Part shown: piece after piece, positions 33,632 to 42,236 of the stretch
How positions within the stretch are numbered: the stretch's first letter is position 1
Layout of the letters: the number at the start of each line of letters is the position of its first letter
Assembly (NCBI GenBank): GCA_963790085.1
Contig: CAWBNH010000006.1
Location: 496,001-560,000, forward strand
From: CAXMST01 sp963790085
GTDB taxonomy: Bacteria; Actinomycetota; Thermoleophilia; Solirubrobacterales; 70-9
Direction of reading: 5' to 3'
DNA: 64,000 bases
Notes under the pieces: generated by a model
The model's database searches: none
What the model was told of the DNA's origin: nothing
What the model saw: only the letters and a program-made list of their open reading frames with translations
Translations under genes and position numbers: made by a program

Positions 33632-34594
33632 ATGGAGAGCACGCGCGACCCCGCTCCTGAGCCGACCTCCCGGTACACACGCACCGGCTTGGCGCTGCGA
33701 GCGCTGGCGGCGGCGCTGGTGATCGTCACCTCGGTCGCGGTCAGCGAGCTGCTGCTCGACTCGCGGGACGGCCCGTCGGGGACGGCTGGGGCCCGGGTGA
33801 TCGACTACGAGGTCGAGAGCGAGGCGATCGGAGAGGCGCTGCCGGTCAAGGTCGTCGTGCCTCGCGGTGCGCAGGACGGGCGGCGATCGCTGCTCCTCTT
33901 CCTCCACGGCCGCGGCGAGGACGAGCGGAGCTACCTGGACGAGGAGATGTTCGGCGCGCTGGCCCGCCAGGGTGGCCGTGCCCCGGTCGTCGCCTTCCCC
34001 CGCGGCGGCGCCGAGTCCTATTGGCACGACCGCGCCGACGACGGCGCCTGGGGCTCGTACGTGCTCGATGAGCTGCTGCCGGCGCTGGTCAGGCGATTCG
34101 ACATCGAGCCCGAGCGGATCGCGATCGGCGGGATCTCGATGGGCGGGTTCGGTGCCTTCGACATCGCCAGGCAGGAGCCGTTCCGGTTGGCCGGCGGGAA
34201 CCTGGCGACGTTCTGCGCGGTCGGCGGCCACTCGCCGGCGATATGGACCCAGGCCTCGGAGACGGCGCCGGGGGCGTTCGACGACGCAGCCGACTTCGAA
34301 CGCCGCGACCTGATCACGCTGCTCGGTCAGCAGGGGTCACCGCTCGAGGGCAAGCGCTACTGGCTCGATGTCGGCGACGAGGACCCGTTCCGCGAGGCGG
34401 ACGAGGCGCTCGCGAAGGCGCTCGACGCCGGCGGCGCACAGGGCAGGCCCTACATCGGAGAGGGCGGACACGAGAGCTCCTACTGGAGCTCGAACTGGCG
34501 ACGCTACATGCACTTCTATGCGCGAGCGCTGAAGCGCTGCCAACAGGACACGTCCGCGGCCGGCCCCGCCAGCGAGTCGAAGCGCTCCGGCTGA
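33632..34594 (+). CDS. Exported alpha/beta-hydrolase esterase
   Basis: A 320-residue serine hydrolase. An N-terminal hydrophobic segment (about residues 20-42, ALRALAAALVIVTSVAVSEL) anchors or exports the protein. The nucleophile elbow is GISMGGFGAFD (serine in GxSxG), preceded by LLFLHGRGEDE with the oxyanion histidine-glycine. The acid and histidine are likely in DVGDEDPF and GEGGHESSYW. It resembles esterase D/feruloyl esterase or PHB depolymerase-like proteins. Divergent from the carboxylase operon and upstream of bioB in the same direction; an extracellular role makes a BioH function unlikely. Confidence 0.8.
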   Translation: MESTRDPAPEPTSRYTRTGLALRALAAALVIVTSVAVSELLLDSRDGPSGTAGARVIDYEVESEAIGEALPVKVVVPRGAQDGRRSLLLFLHGRGEDERSYLDEEMFGALARQGGRAPVVAFPRGGAESYWHDRADDGAWGSYVLDELLPALVRRFDIEPERIAIGGISMGGFGAFDIARQEPFRLAGGNLATFCAVGGHSPAIWTQASETAPGAFDDAADFERRDLITLLGQQGSPLEGKRYWLDVGDEDPFREADEALAKALDAGGAQGRPYIGEGGHESSYWSSNWRRYMHFYARALKRCQQDTSAAGPASESKRSG

Positions 34595-34601
34595 GCCGCC
34601 G

Positions 34602-34617
34602 GAACCCGTCCGGGTTC
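34602..34617. promoter_or_regulatory. Small palindrome upstream of bioB
   Basis: GAACCCG-TC-CGGGTTC is a 16-bp palindrome between the esterase stop (34594) and the bioB start (34658). It could be a weak terminator of the esterase or an operator for the biotin operon; it does not match the BioR consensus TTATMKATAA. Role unresolved. Confidence 0.3.
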
Positions 34618-34657
34618 GCTCCTAGCCTCCCTCGCGACCACGAACGAAGGGACCCAG

Positions 34658-35794
34658 ATGCCGCCCCTGATCAGCTTTGAGGAAGCGCTCGAGCTCGGTG
34701 CGCTCACCGACCACGATGCGATCGGCGACCTGGTCGAGCGCGCCTGGCAGGTGCGGACCGAGCGCTTCGGCGACTCGACCGACATGTGCTCGCTGGTCAA
34801 CGCGAAGTCGGGCGGCTGCGCCGAGGACTGCGGCTTCTGCGCCCAGTCCCGCTACGCCGAGGCGGACACGCCGATGCACGCGATGATGGACCCCGAGCAG
34901 ATCCTCGAGCACGCGCGAGCCGCCGAGGCCGCCGGCGCCCATCGCTTCTGCATGGTCACCCAGGGGCAGGGGCTGTCGAAGCGCGACTTCGAGAAGATCC
35001 TCGAGGGCGCGAGGCTCGTCTCCGAGCGGACCAACCTGAAACGCTGCGTCTCGATCGGCCACATCTCCCGCGACCGAGCCGAGCGACTCGCGGAGGCCGG
35101 TGTCCAGCGGGTGCACCACAACGTCGAGACCGCGCGCTCGTACTACGAGGAGGTGACCACGACGGTCCGCTACGAGGGTCGTGTCCGCACGATCGAGGCG
35201 GTCCGCGACGCGGGCCTCGAGACCTGCGTCGGGGGGATCCTCAACCTCGGCGAGTCACCCCGGCAACGGGTCGAGATGGCATTCGAGCTGTCGGGGATCG
35301 ATCCCACCTCGGTGCCGATCAACCTGCTCAATCCCCGATCCGGCACCAAGTTCGGCGACCGGGACCTGATGGATCCGTGGGAGGTCGTCAAGTGGGTCGC
35401 GGTGTTTCGCCTGATCATTCCCGGGGCCCTGTTCCGGCTCTGCGGCGGGCGCGTCGAGAACCTCGGCGATCTGCAGCCGCTGGCGGTCCGGGCCGGGCTC
35501 AACGGAGTGATGATGGGCAACTTCCTGACCACGCTCGGGGCCGAGCCCGCCGACGACCGCGCGATGTTCACCGAGCACGGGCTCAACGTCGCCCGCCAGC
35601 CCGACAACGGCGCCGTCCCCCGTCCTGACAACCGCGACGGCTGGCTCGCGGGCGAGACGCCGCCAAACCCGATCGACGAGCTCGTCGACAGCCGGCGTGA
35701 GGACTCGCTCTGGGATCCCTCCACGCAGCTACGCGTGATCAAGAAGAAGGCGAAGCCGCCCGCCTACCCGGAGCCGCGGCGCCGGGCCGCATAG
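34658..35794 (+). CDS. bioB: Biotin synthase
   Basis: A 378-residue radical SAM enzyme inserting sulfur into dethiobiotin. The 4Fe-4S cysteines are C54, C58 and C61 in GGCAEDCGFCAQS. The 2Fe-2S ligands fit cysteines in RFCMVT, KRCVSIG and ETCVGGI, with the fourth ligand position being the arginine in FRLCGGR. NLLNPRSGTKF and MMGNFLTT are also typical. The C-terminus has an extra basic tail after residue 330 not needed for the barrel. First gene of the bioBFDA operon, ATG preceded by AAGGGA. Confidence 0.96.
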   Translation: MPPLISFEEALELGALTDHDAIGDLVERAWQVRTERFGDSTDMCSLVNAKSGGCAEDCGFCAQSRYAEADTPMHAMMDPEQILEHARAAEAAGAHRFCMVTQGQGLSKRDFEKILEGARLVSERTNLKRCVSIGHISRDRAERLAEAGVQRVHHNVETARSYYEEVTTTVRYEGRVRTIEAVRDAGLETCVGGILNLGESPRQRVEMAFELSGIDPTSVPINLLNPRSGTKFGDRDLMDPWEVVKWVAVFRLIIPGALFRLCGGRVENLGDLQPLAVRAGLNGVMMGNFLTTLGAEPADDRAMFTEHGLNVARQPDNGAVPRPDNRDGWLAGETPPNPIDELVDSRREDSLWDPSTQLRVIKKKAKPPAYPEPRRRAA

Positions 35795-35802
35795 CGGCGG
35801 CG

Positions 35803-37131
35803 ATGTCCGAGGCCGCCGATCGAGCTCGGCCCGCAACAGGGCCCCCGGACGCGGCTGAGCGGCTCCTTGCCCTGCGCGAGGCCGGCCTGCACCGACGGAT
35901 GCGGACGGTGGAGGGGGCTCAGGGGCCGCGGGTCAGGATCGACGGCTCCGACGTGATCCTGCTCTGCTCGAATAACTACCTGGGGCTCGCCGAGGATGCC
36001 CGCGTGCGGTCGGCGGGAGCGAGGGCCTACCGCGACTTCGGGGCCGGCGCCGGAGCCTCACGCCTGGTCTCGGGGAACATGGCGGCACACGAGAGCCTCG
36101 AACGCCGGCTGGCGCGCTTCCACGAGCGCCGGGGGGCGTTGCTGTTCGGCTCCGGTTACCTGGCGAACACCGGCGTCATCGCGGCCCTGGCGCAGCGCGG
36201 CGAGATCGTCTACTCGGACGCGCTCAATCACGCCAGCATCGTCGACGGCTGCCGCCTCGCTGGGGCGGCGATCTTCGTCTACAGGCACGGGGACCCCGAG
36301 CATCTCGGCTGGGCATTGCAGCGGGCGCAGGCGCCGCCGGCACTGATCGTCACCGACGGGATCTTCTCGATGGACGGGGACGTCGCTCCCCTTGCCCGCC
36401 TGGTGGAGATCGCCCAGACCCACCGCGCGCGGCTGATGGTCGACGAGGCGCACGCCGTCGGCGCCTACGGGCCGGGTGGCCGTGGGGTGGCGGCGGCAGC
36501 GGGCCTGGACGCCGAGGTCGACGTGATCACGGGCACCCTCGGCAAGGCCCTCGGCGGCTACGGGGCCTACGCCGCGATCGGCGACTGCCTGCGGGAGCTG
36601 CTCGTCAACACTGCCCGGCCACTGATCTTCTCGACCGGCCTGCCACCGGCAACGGCCGCCGCGGCGGAGGCTGCGCTGGACGTGATCGAGGCCGAACCTG
36701 AGCGGATCGCGCGCCTGCAGAGCAACGCCGCAGTCCTCCGGGCCGGACTCAGAGCCGAGGGCCTCGACATCCCCGAGACCGGCACGCAGATCATCCCCGT
36801 GACCCTCGGTGACCCCGAGCGGGCGCTCGCGGCGTCGTGCCGCGCCCTCGATCGGGGCGTCTACGCACAGGCGATCCGGCCGCCGACGGTGCCAGAGGGC
36901 ACCTCGAGGCTGCGGATGACCGTGATGGCCTCGCACGAGCCCGCCGAGCTCAGGCAGGCTGCCGCGGTGATCGGGGAGGCGGTCCGCGGCGCGGCCGCCG
37001 GCCCAGGCACCCCTGGGGCGATCGACATCCCGGAGCCGGAGGGCGAGCCGGAGGTGTTCCGCGTCCCGGGCCTCGACGACCGCGCCCGCCCGGCGCTCTC
37101 GCGGACGCCCAGCCGCGGGCGCACCGCCTAG
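35803..37131 (+). CDS. bioF: 8-amino-7-oxononanoate synthase
   Basis: A 442-residue PLP-dependent alpha-oxoamine synthase, condensing pimeloyl-thioester with alanine. The PLP lysine is K248 in TGTLGKALGGYGAY, and the cofactor aspartate/histidine are in MVDEAHAVGAYG (about residues 212-223). CSNNYLGLAED and GSGYLANTGV are typical. The last 45 residues are a proline/glutamate-rich extension beyond the usual length of about 390. It starts 8 bp after bioB. BioF versus Kbl (glycine C-acetyltransferase) is settled by the surrounding bio genes. Confidence 0.94.
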   Translation: MSEAADRARPATGPPDAAERLLALREAGLHRRMRTVEGAQGPRVRIDGSDVILLCSNNYLGLAEDARVRSAGARAYRDFGAGAGASRLVSGNMAAHESLERRLARFHERRGALLFGSGYLANTGVIAALAQRGEIVYSDALNHASIVDGCRLAGAAIFVYRHGDPEHLGWALQRAQAPPALIVTDGIFSMDGDVAPLARLVEIAQTHRARLMVDEAHAVGAYGPGGRGVAAAAGLDAEVDVITGTLGKALGGYGAYAAIGDCLRELLVNTARPLIFSTGLPPATAAAAEAALDVIEAEPERIARLQSNAAVLRAGLRAEGLDIPETGTQIIPVTLGDPERALAASCRALDRGVYAQAIRPPTVPEGTSRLRMTVMASHEPAELRQAAAVIGEAVRGAAAGPGTPGAIDIPEPEGEPEVFRVPGLDDRARPALSRTPSRGRTA

Positions 37132-37136
37132 CTGCC

Positions 37137-37865
37137 GTGGCCCCGACCATCCCACTCCGCGGTCTGTTCGTCACCGGCACCGGGACGGAGGTCGGCAAGA
37201 GCGTCGTCGCCGCCGTGATCGCCCGGACCGCCGCCTCATCAGGGGCGCGGGTGCGGGTCTACAAGCCGGCGGTCTCGGGGCTCGATCAGGGCGGCGAGCC
37301 CGACCACGTGCTGCTGCGCCGCGCCGCGGGCTCCTCTCAGGTCGATGACGAGATCGCGCCCTATCGATACGGCCCCGCGGTCTCCCCCCACCTCGCGGCG
37401 GAGTTGGCGGGCGAGCCGATCGAGCCGCAGCGGCTCCGCGACGCCGCCGCGCTCGCCGCCGCCGGCGCGGACCTCCTTGTCTGCGAGGGCGTCGGCGGCC
37501 TGCTTGTTCCGCTGGCCGGCGACTACCTCGTCCGCGACCTCGCCCGGGACCTCGGCCTGCCGATGGTCGTGGTGGCGGCGCCGGGGCTCGGCACGATCAA
37601 CCACACCCTGCTCACGCTGGAGGCGATCCGGGCGGTCGGGCTCGAGCTGCGGGCCGTGGTGCTGAACCCGTGGCCGGAGGTGCCGTCACGGCTCGAGCGC
37701 TCGAACCGCGACTCGATCGCCGCGCTCGGCGACGTCGAGGTGACGGTGCTGCCGACCCTCGATCCCGCGCGGCCCGAGACCTGGCCCAGGCTCGATCTCT
37801 CTGCCGCCGGGGGCCCGCAAAATGGGCGTTTGCCGGGTCCCCGATCCGACCGGGCGCGCGCCTAG
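37137..37865 (+). CDS. bioD: Dethiobiotin synthetase
   Basis: A 242-residue ATP-dependent synthetase that forms the ureido ring of dethiobiotin. The P-loop GTGTEVGKS is at residues 14-22, KPAVSGLD is the substrate loop, and LLVCEGVGGLLVPL is the magnesium/substrate motif. The reading frame opens 300 bp further upstream inside bioF, but the GTG at 37137, 5 bp after the bioF stop, puts the P-loop strand at its normal distance from the N-terminus. Third gene of the operon. Confidence 0.94.
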   Translation: MAPTIPLRGLFVTGTGTEVGKSVVAAVIARTAASSGARVRVYKPAVSGLDQGGEPDHVLLRRAAGSSQVDDEIAPYRYGPAVSPHLAAELAGEPIEPQRLRDAAALAAAGADLLVCEGVGGLLVPLAGDYLVRDLARDLGLPMVVVAAPGLGTINHTLLTLEAIRAVGLELRAVVLNPWPEVPSRLERSNRDSIAALGDVEVTVLPTLDPARPETWPRLDLSAAGGPQNGRLPGPRSDRARA

Positions 37866-37876
37866 ATTCAGCGCCG

Positions 37877-39232
37877 ATGACGTCCCTGATCGGCGAGCTC
37901 GACCACCGACACCTCTGGCACCCCTTCACCCAGCAGCGGAGCTGGGAGCGGGAGGAGCCGCTGGTGATCGCCGCAGCCGAGGGGACCGATCTGATCGACG
38001 TCGACGGAAGGCGCTACATCGACGGCGTCTCATCGCTCTGGTGCAACGTCCATGGGCACCGGCACCCGCTGATCGACCAGGCGGTGCGCGACCAGCTCGA
38101 CCGCGTGGCGCACTCGACCCTGCTCGGGCTGACCCACGCCCCGGCGGTCGAGCTGGCCGCTCGCCTGATCGCTCTCGCCCCGCCGGGCCTGACCAGGGTC
38201 TTCTACTCGGACTCGGGCTCGACCGCGGTCGAGATCGCCCTGAAGATGGCGTTCCAGTACTGGCGGCAGCTCGGCGGGCAGCACGCGCGCAGGACGCGCT
38301 TCATCAGCCTCGCCGGCGCCTACCACGGCGACACGATCGGCTCGGTCTCGGTCGGCGGCATCGATCTCTTCCACTCCGCATACGAGCCGCTCCTGTTCGA
38401 CGGCGATCGGGTGCCGCCGGGCGATGTCGACGCGCTCGCCGGGCTCCTCGAGACCGACGGCGAGCAGATCGCGGGCGTGATCGTCGAGCCGCTCGTCCAG
38501 GGCGCTGCCGGCATCCGCGTGCAGCCGCCCGGTTACCTGCGGGCGGTGCGACGGCTCTGTGATGAGCACGGGGTCCTGCTGATCTGCGACGAGGTGGCGA
38601 CCGGCTTCGGCCGCACCGGGACGATGTTCGCCTGTGAGCAGGAGCGGGTCGCGCCCGACCTGCTCTGTCTCGGCAAGGGGCTGACCAACGGCTACATGCC
38701 GCTCGCGGCGACGATCGGCTCCGAGCGGATCTACGAGGGCTTCCTCGGCGAGCCGACCGAGCTCAGGACGTTCTTCCACGGCCACACCTTCACCGGCAAC
38801 CCGCTCGCCTGCTCGGCGGCGATCGCCAGCCTCGACGTGTTCGAGGCCGAGCACACGCTGCTGCGCCTGCAGCCGAAGATCCGGCTTCTGCACGACGTGC
38901 TCGAGCCGGTCGCGGCGATGGACGAGGTCGAGGAGGTTCGCGGCCGCGGCCTGATGGTCGGGATCGACCTCGGCGAGCAGGATCCCGCGCAAGGCATGGG
39001 GCACCGGGTGGCGATGCACGCACGACAGCGCGGAGCGATCATCCGGCCGCTCGGGGACACCGTCGTGCTGATGCCGCCACCGGCGATCAGCAAGTCCGAG
39101 CTGGTCCGGCTCGTCGAGATCACCGCTGCGGCGATTGCGGCCGCGGCAGCCGAGGCCGACGGCGGGGCACGCGCCGCATCGCTCCGCACGGCGTCCGGGG
39201 CGCAGCCGGCAGGGACGATCCGGGCGGCATGA
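37877..39232 (+). CDS. bioA: Adenosylmethionine-8-amino-7-oxononanoate aminotransferase
   Basis: A 451-residue class III aminotransferase forming 7,8-diaminopelargonate with S-adenosylmethionine as amino donor. N-terminal HLWHPFTQQRSW is diagnostic for BioA, as is DGVSSLWCNVHGHRHP. ICDEVATGFGRTG (about residues 236-248) and the PLP lysine K267 in LCLGKGLTNGYMPLA are intact. ATG at 37877, 11 bp after the bioD stop; the frame upstream is open but non-homologous. Its end overlaps the SDR start by 4 bp. Confidence 0.96.
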   Translation: MTSLIGELDHRHLWHPFTQQRSWEREEPLVIAAAEGTDLIDVDGRRYIDGVSSLWCNVHGHRHPLIDQAVRDQLDRVAHSTLLGLTHAPAVELAARLIALAPPGLTRVFYSDSGSTAVEIALKMAFQYWRQLGGQHARRTRFISLAGAYHGDTIGSVSVGGIDLFHSAYEPLLFDGDRVPPGDVDALAGLLETDGEQIAGVIVEPLVQGAAGIRVQPPGYLRAVRRLCDEHGVLLICDEVATGFGRTGTMFACEQERVAPDLLCLGKGLTNGYMPLAATIGSERIYEGFLGEPTELRTFFHGHTFTGNPLACSAAIASLDVFEAEHTLLRLQPKIRLLHDVLEPVAAMDEVEEVRGRGLMVGIDLGEQDPAQGMGHRVAMHARQRGAIIRPLGDTVVLMPPPAISKSELVRLVEITAAAIAAAAAEADGGARAASLRTASGAQPAGTIRAA

Positions 39233-40083
39233 ACGAGCGCCGCGCGGCCCTCGTGACCGGTGCCTCGACGGGGATCGGCCGAGCCACCGCGCTCGAGCTC
39301 GCCCGCTGCGGGTTCCATGTCTTCGCCGGGGTCCGCAGGCCCGCGGACGGCGAGAGCGTGCAGACCGAGGCGGTCGGCGAGCTCGAGCCCCTGATCCTCG
39401 ATCTGACCGACGGCGAGGCGATCGCCGCCGCCGCCGCCGAGATCGCCGGCCGCACCGGCGGCAGCGGGCTCTCGGCCCTGGTCAACAACGCCGGCGTCGC
39501 CTACGCGGGTCCGCTCGAGTTCGTGCCGCTCGACGACGTCCGCCGCCAGCTCGAGGTCAACCTGATCGGCCAGCTCGCCGTGATCCGCGCGGTGCTGCCC
39601 GAGCTACGGACCGCGCGCGGACGGATCGTCAACGTGACCTCGATCGGTGGCCTCGTCGCCACGCCCTTCTACGGCCCGTACTGTGCCTCGAAGTTCGCCC
39701 TCGAGGCGGTCAGCGACTGTCTGCGAGGCGAGCTGCGGCCGTGGGGGATCAAGACGATCGCGATCGAGCCGGGCAGCGTCGCGACCGAGATCTGGGCCCG
39801 GGGACAGCAGATCGCCGACGAGCTGCGGGAACGGATGGAGCCCGAAGCCGAGGCACTGTACGGCGACGCGATCGAGCGCACCTCGGAGATCAGCGCCGAG
39901 ACGGGCGCCCGCGGCATCCCGCCGGAGGAGGTGGCGCGGACGATCCACAAGGCGCTGACGGTCGGGCGCCCGCGCGCCCGCTACACGGTCGGCCGCGACG
40001 CGCTCGCGATGAAGACCGCCTCGAGGCTGCTGCCCGACCGCCTCTGGGACGCGCTGGTGGCCCGCAGCCTGAAGCTCCCCTAG
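39229..40083 (+). CDS. SDR family oxidoreductase at the end of the biotin operon
   Basis: A 284-residue classical SDR. The cofactor motif is VTGASTGIGRATALEL (about residues 10-25), NNAGVAYAGP follows, and catalytic serine and YxxxK are in NVTSIGGLVATPFYGPYCASK. The C-terminal region ends with VGRDALAMKTASRLLPDRLWD, similar to retinol-dehydrogenase-like SDRs. An ATGA overlap with bioA makes it part of the bio transcript, though no biotin step needs it; a link to making the pimeloyl precursor is possible but speculative. Confidence 0.85.
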   Translation: MNERRAALVTGASTGIGRATALELARCGFHVFAGVRRPADGESVQTEAVGELEPLILDLTDGEAIAAAAAEIAGRTGGSGLSALVNNAGVAYAGPLEFVPLDDVRRQLEVNLIGQLAVIRAVLPELRTARGRIVNVTSIGGLVATPFYGPYCASKFALEAVSDCLRGELRPWGIKTIAIEPGSVATEIWARGQQIADELRERMEPEAEALYGDAIERTSEISAETGARGIPPEEVARTIHKALTVGRPRARYTVGRDALAMKTASRLLPDRLWDALVARSLKLP

Positions 40084-40117
40084 AGACCGCCCGCTCCGGC
40101 CCCCGATCCCCCCGGCC

Positions 40118-40161
40118 GAATGAACCGTTCGGGTGGTTGTGGCGCAGCGAGGCGTTCATTC
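40118..40161. promoter_or_regulatory. Widely spaced inverted repeat upstream of the sigma factor
   Basis: GAATGAAC (40118-40125) and GTTCATTC (40154-40161) are perfect inverted 8-mers 28 bp apart, in the promoter region of the ECF sigma factor gene. They could be two half-sites of a regulator. No standard -35/-10 pair is obvious. Confidence 0.3.
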
Positions 40162-40228
40162 TGGGGCCCGCGGCGCCGATCGGCCGATAATCGCTGTGAT
40201 GGATCGCCGCCGACGCCGTAGTAGGGGT

Positions 40229-40774
40229 ATGGAGCAGGCGCTCACCGCCCCCGTTACGCGATCACCGAGCCGCAGCGACCCCGTCGACGCGGCCTTCGAA
40301 GCGCTCTACAGGGCGAGCCGCGACGACGTATTCGCCTACGTCGCCGGCCTGCTCCGCGATCGCTCGGCCGCCGAGGACGTCACCGCGCAGGCCTTCGAGC
40401 GGGCCTACCGCAAGCGCTCCCGCTTCGACGGCCGCAAGGGCTCACGGCGCGCCTGGCTGTTCGGGATCGCCCGCAACGCGGCGCTCGACGAGCTGCGGCG
40501 ACGGGGGCGGTTCGCCGAGCTCGCCGCCGACCCCGAGGACCTAGGGGCAACGGCCCCCGAGCAGGAGGCGGAGACGACCCTGCGACGGGCCGCCCTGCGA
40601 CAGGCGATCGCGACGCTCGACCCGCGCGAGCGAGAGCTGATCTCGCTGAAGTTCTTCGCCGGCCTCGGCAATGCCGAGATCGCGGGCGTGATCGGCGTCA
40701 GCGAGTCGAACGCCGGGACCAGGCTGCACCGCGCAGTCGAGAAGCTGAGGAGGGCCTGCAATGAAGTCGCCTGA
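40229..40774 (+). CDS. ECF-type RNA polymerase sigma factor
   Basis: A sigma-70 family factor of about 181 residues from the ATG at 40229 (ATG at 40199 adds ten arginine-rich residues). Region 2 runs from AFEALYRASRDDVFAYVAGL through RRAWLFGIARNAALDELRRR, and region 4 includes LDPRERELISLKFFAGLGNA and VSESNAGTRLHRAVEKLRR. Regions 1 and 3 are missing, as in ECF sigmas. It overlaps the downstream DUF4349 membrane protein gene by 14 bp, the usual arrangement for a sigma factor with its membrane anti-sigma partner. Confidence 0.88.
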   Translation: MEQALTAPVTRSPSRSDPVDAAFEALYRASRDDVFAYVAGLLRDRSAAEDVTAQAFERAYRKRSRFDGRKGSRRAWLFGIARNAALDELRRRGRFAELAADPEDLGATAPEQEAETTLRRAALRQAIATLDPRERELISLKFFAGLGNAEIAGVIGVSESNAGTRLHRAVEKLRRACNEVA

Positions 40775-41958
40775 CCGGACGCACGAAGCACTTGATCCCG
40801 AGACCGAGCGGACCCTCGCACGCGATCGACACGGCCCTAGCCGGCGCGCCGGTCGATCCCGACCTCGCCGAGCTGGCGGCGCTCGCTGCCGAGCTTCGCG
40901 ACGAGCGGCCACGGCCGCGCACCGAATGGAGCGCCGAGCTCGACGGCCTGGTCGGGACGGGCTTCGGCCCCTCCCGCCTGCAGGCGCTGCGGACCCGGCT
41001 CCCGCGGGCGCGGCGCGGCCTGCTGCTGCCGGCGGGCGCCGCGGCGACGTTGCTGGTCGTGGTTGGAGTCGGCATCAGCTCGCTCGGAGACGGCGGCGCC
41101 GACCGGCAACCCGAGCCGCTTCCGGGGGTCGAGCAGCAGCTCGACAGCCCCTCGGGCCCCGCGGCCGAAAGCGGCGCGAAGGCGAACGAGGCTTTCGATA
41201 GGCAGTCCGGCGGTCGCGCGGCTGACGAAGCCACGGTCGCACCGCCCATCCCCGGGGCCGACCGCACGGCCCCGGGCGAGGTCAAGCGCCGGCAGGATCG
41301 CAGCGCCTTCCTGGCGCTGAAGACCGGCACCGACGAGGTCCGGGAGGTCTCCGATCAGGCGATCCAGATCACCGAGTCGGCCGGCGGCGTCGTGCTCTCC
41401 TCCAGCCTCAGCGAGGCGGAGATGCGGTCCACGGCGAGCCTCGAGCTCTCGATCCCGACCAGGGAGCTCGACCCGACCCTCGACCGGCTCACCGACCTGG
41501 CCACGGTCGAGACGCTGAACGAGGCGGCGATCGACATCACCCGGCCGTTCGTCTCCGCCCGGGACGAGCTGCGGGATGCGCGGGCCGAGCGGCGACAGCT
41601 GCTGCGAGCGCTCGGGAACGCCTCGACCGAGGCCGAGGCCGAGGCGCTCCGCAAGCAGCTGCGCGACGCCCGGGGCCAGATCTCGCGCGCCGAGGCCGCC
41701 TTCGACAACATCGCCCGACGGGCGCGGACCTCGCGGATCAGCATGACGATCGAGGGAACGCCCGGCGGCGCCGGGGAGGGCGAGTGGACCCTCGGTGACG
41801 CCGCCGACGACGCGCTCTCGGTCCTCAAGACGGTGGCCGGCGTGCTCCTGATCAGCGCCGCGATCCTCGCCCCCCTCGCGGTCCTCGCCGGCGTCGCGTA
41901 CGTCCTCGCGATCGCCGTCCGACGCCGGCGCCGCAATCGGGCGCTCGACGAGAGCTAG
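40761..41958 (+). CDS. DUF4349 membrane protein, probable anti-sigma partner, with apparent frameshift
   Basis: Read from the ATG at 40761 (AGGAGGG ribosome site, overlapping the sigma stop), the first 20 codons give a plausible N-terminus ending ETERTLA. The conserved protein then continues in the next frame as AIDTALAGAPVDPDLAELA. One extra base at about 40815-40821 explains this. Without the shift, only a TTG at 40792 with no ribosome site could start the 388-residue downstream frame. The protein has a cytoplasmic N-terminal part, a membrane helix (about residues 80-105), an extracytoplasmic DUF4349 region with coiled-coil, and a second membrane helix before a basic tail. Likely holds the sigma factor inactive (inference). 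Confidence 0.75.
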
Positions 41959-42131
41959 CCCTCGAAGGGCTCGAAGTCCGCCTTGCGCGCCCCGCAGACA
42001 GGGCAGAACCAGTCGTCCGGGATGTCCTCGAACTTGGTGCCCGGTGGGATCCCGCCGTCGGGGTCTCCCTCATCGGGGTCGTACACGTAGCCGCACGACG
42101 TGCAGATCCACTGCGTCTCGGTCTCAGCCAT
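41955..42131 (-). CDS. Rubredoxin
   Basis: A 58-residue iron protein with the two rubredoxin knuckles: C10-T-S-C13-G-Y-V-Y-D and C43-P-V-C46-G. The aromatic core residues (W8, Y15, Y17, W41, F42) and IPDDWFCPVCGA match canonical rubredoxins, which carry electrons for alkane hydroxylases, peroxide reduction and other oxidoreductases. The TAG stop shares the CTAG with the stop of the convergent DUF4349 gene, so the two genes overlap by three bases. No ribosome site stands out immediately upstream of the ATG. A partner oxidoreductase is not adjacent. Confidence 0.93.
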   Translation of the reverse strand: MAETETQWICTSCGYVYDPDEGDPDGGIPPGTKFEDIPDDWFCPVCGARKADFEPFEG

Positions 42132-42236
42132 TGGCGGAGCAGCCTAGCGATCGGTCGGGAAAGCCGCAGTCGAGCGGGAGTCAAATAGAGTCCGGCGATC
42201 GAGTCGACCCCGGTCACCCCCCGCCCCGCGGCAACC

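Noticed and set aside
33632..34594. The esterase as a BioH equivalent for the bio operon
   Set aside because: It has an N-terminal membrane/export segment, whereas pimeloyl-ACP methyl ester cleavage is cytoplasmic.
36837..37136. N-terminal extension of the bioD frame into bioF
   Set aside because: The extension is a frame shadow of bioF; the P-loop strand begins immediately after the GTG at 37137.
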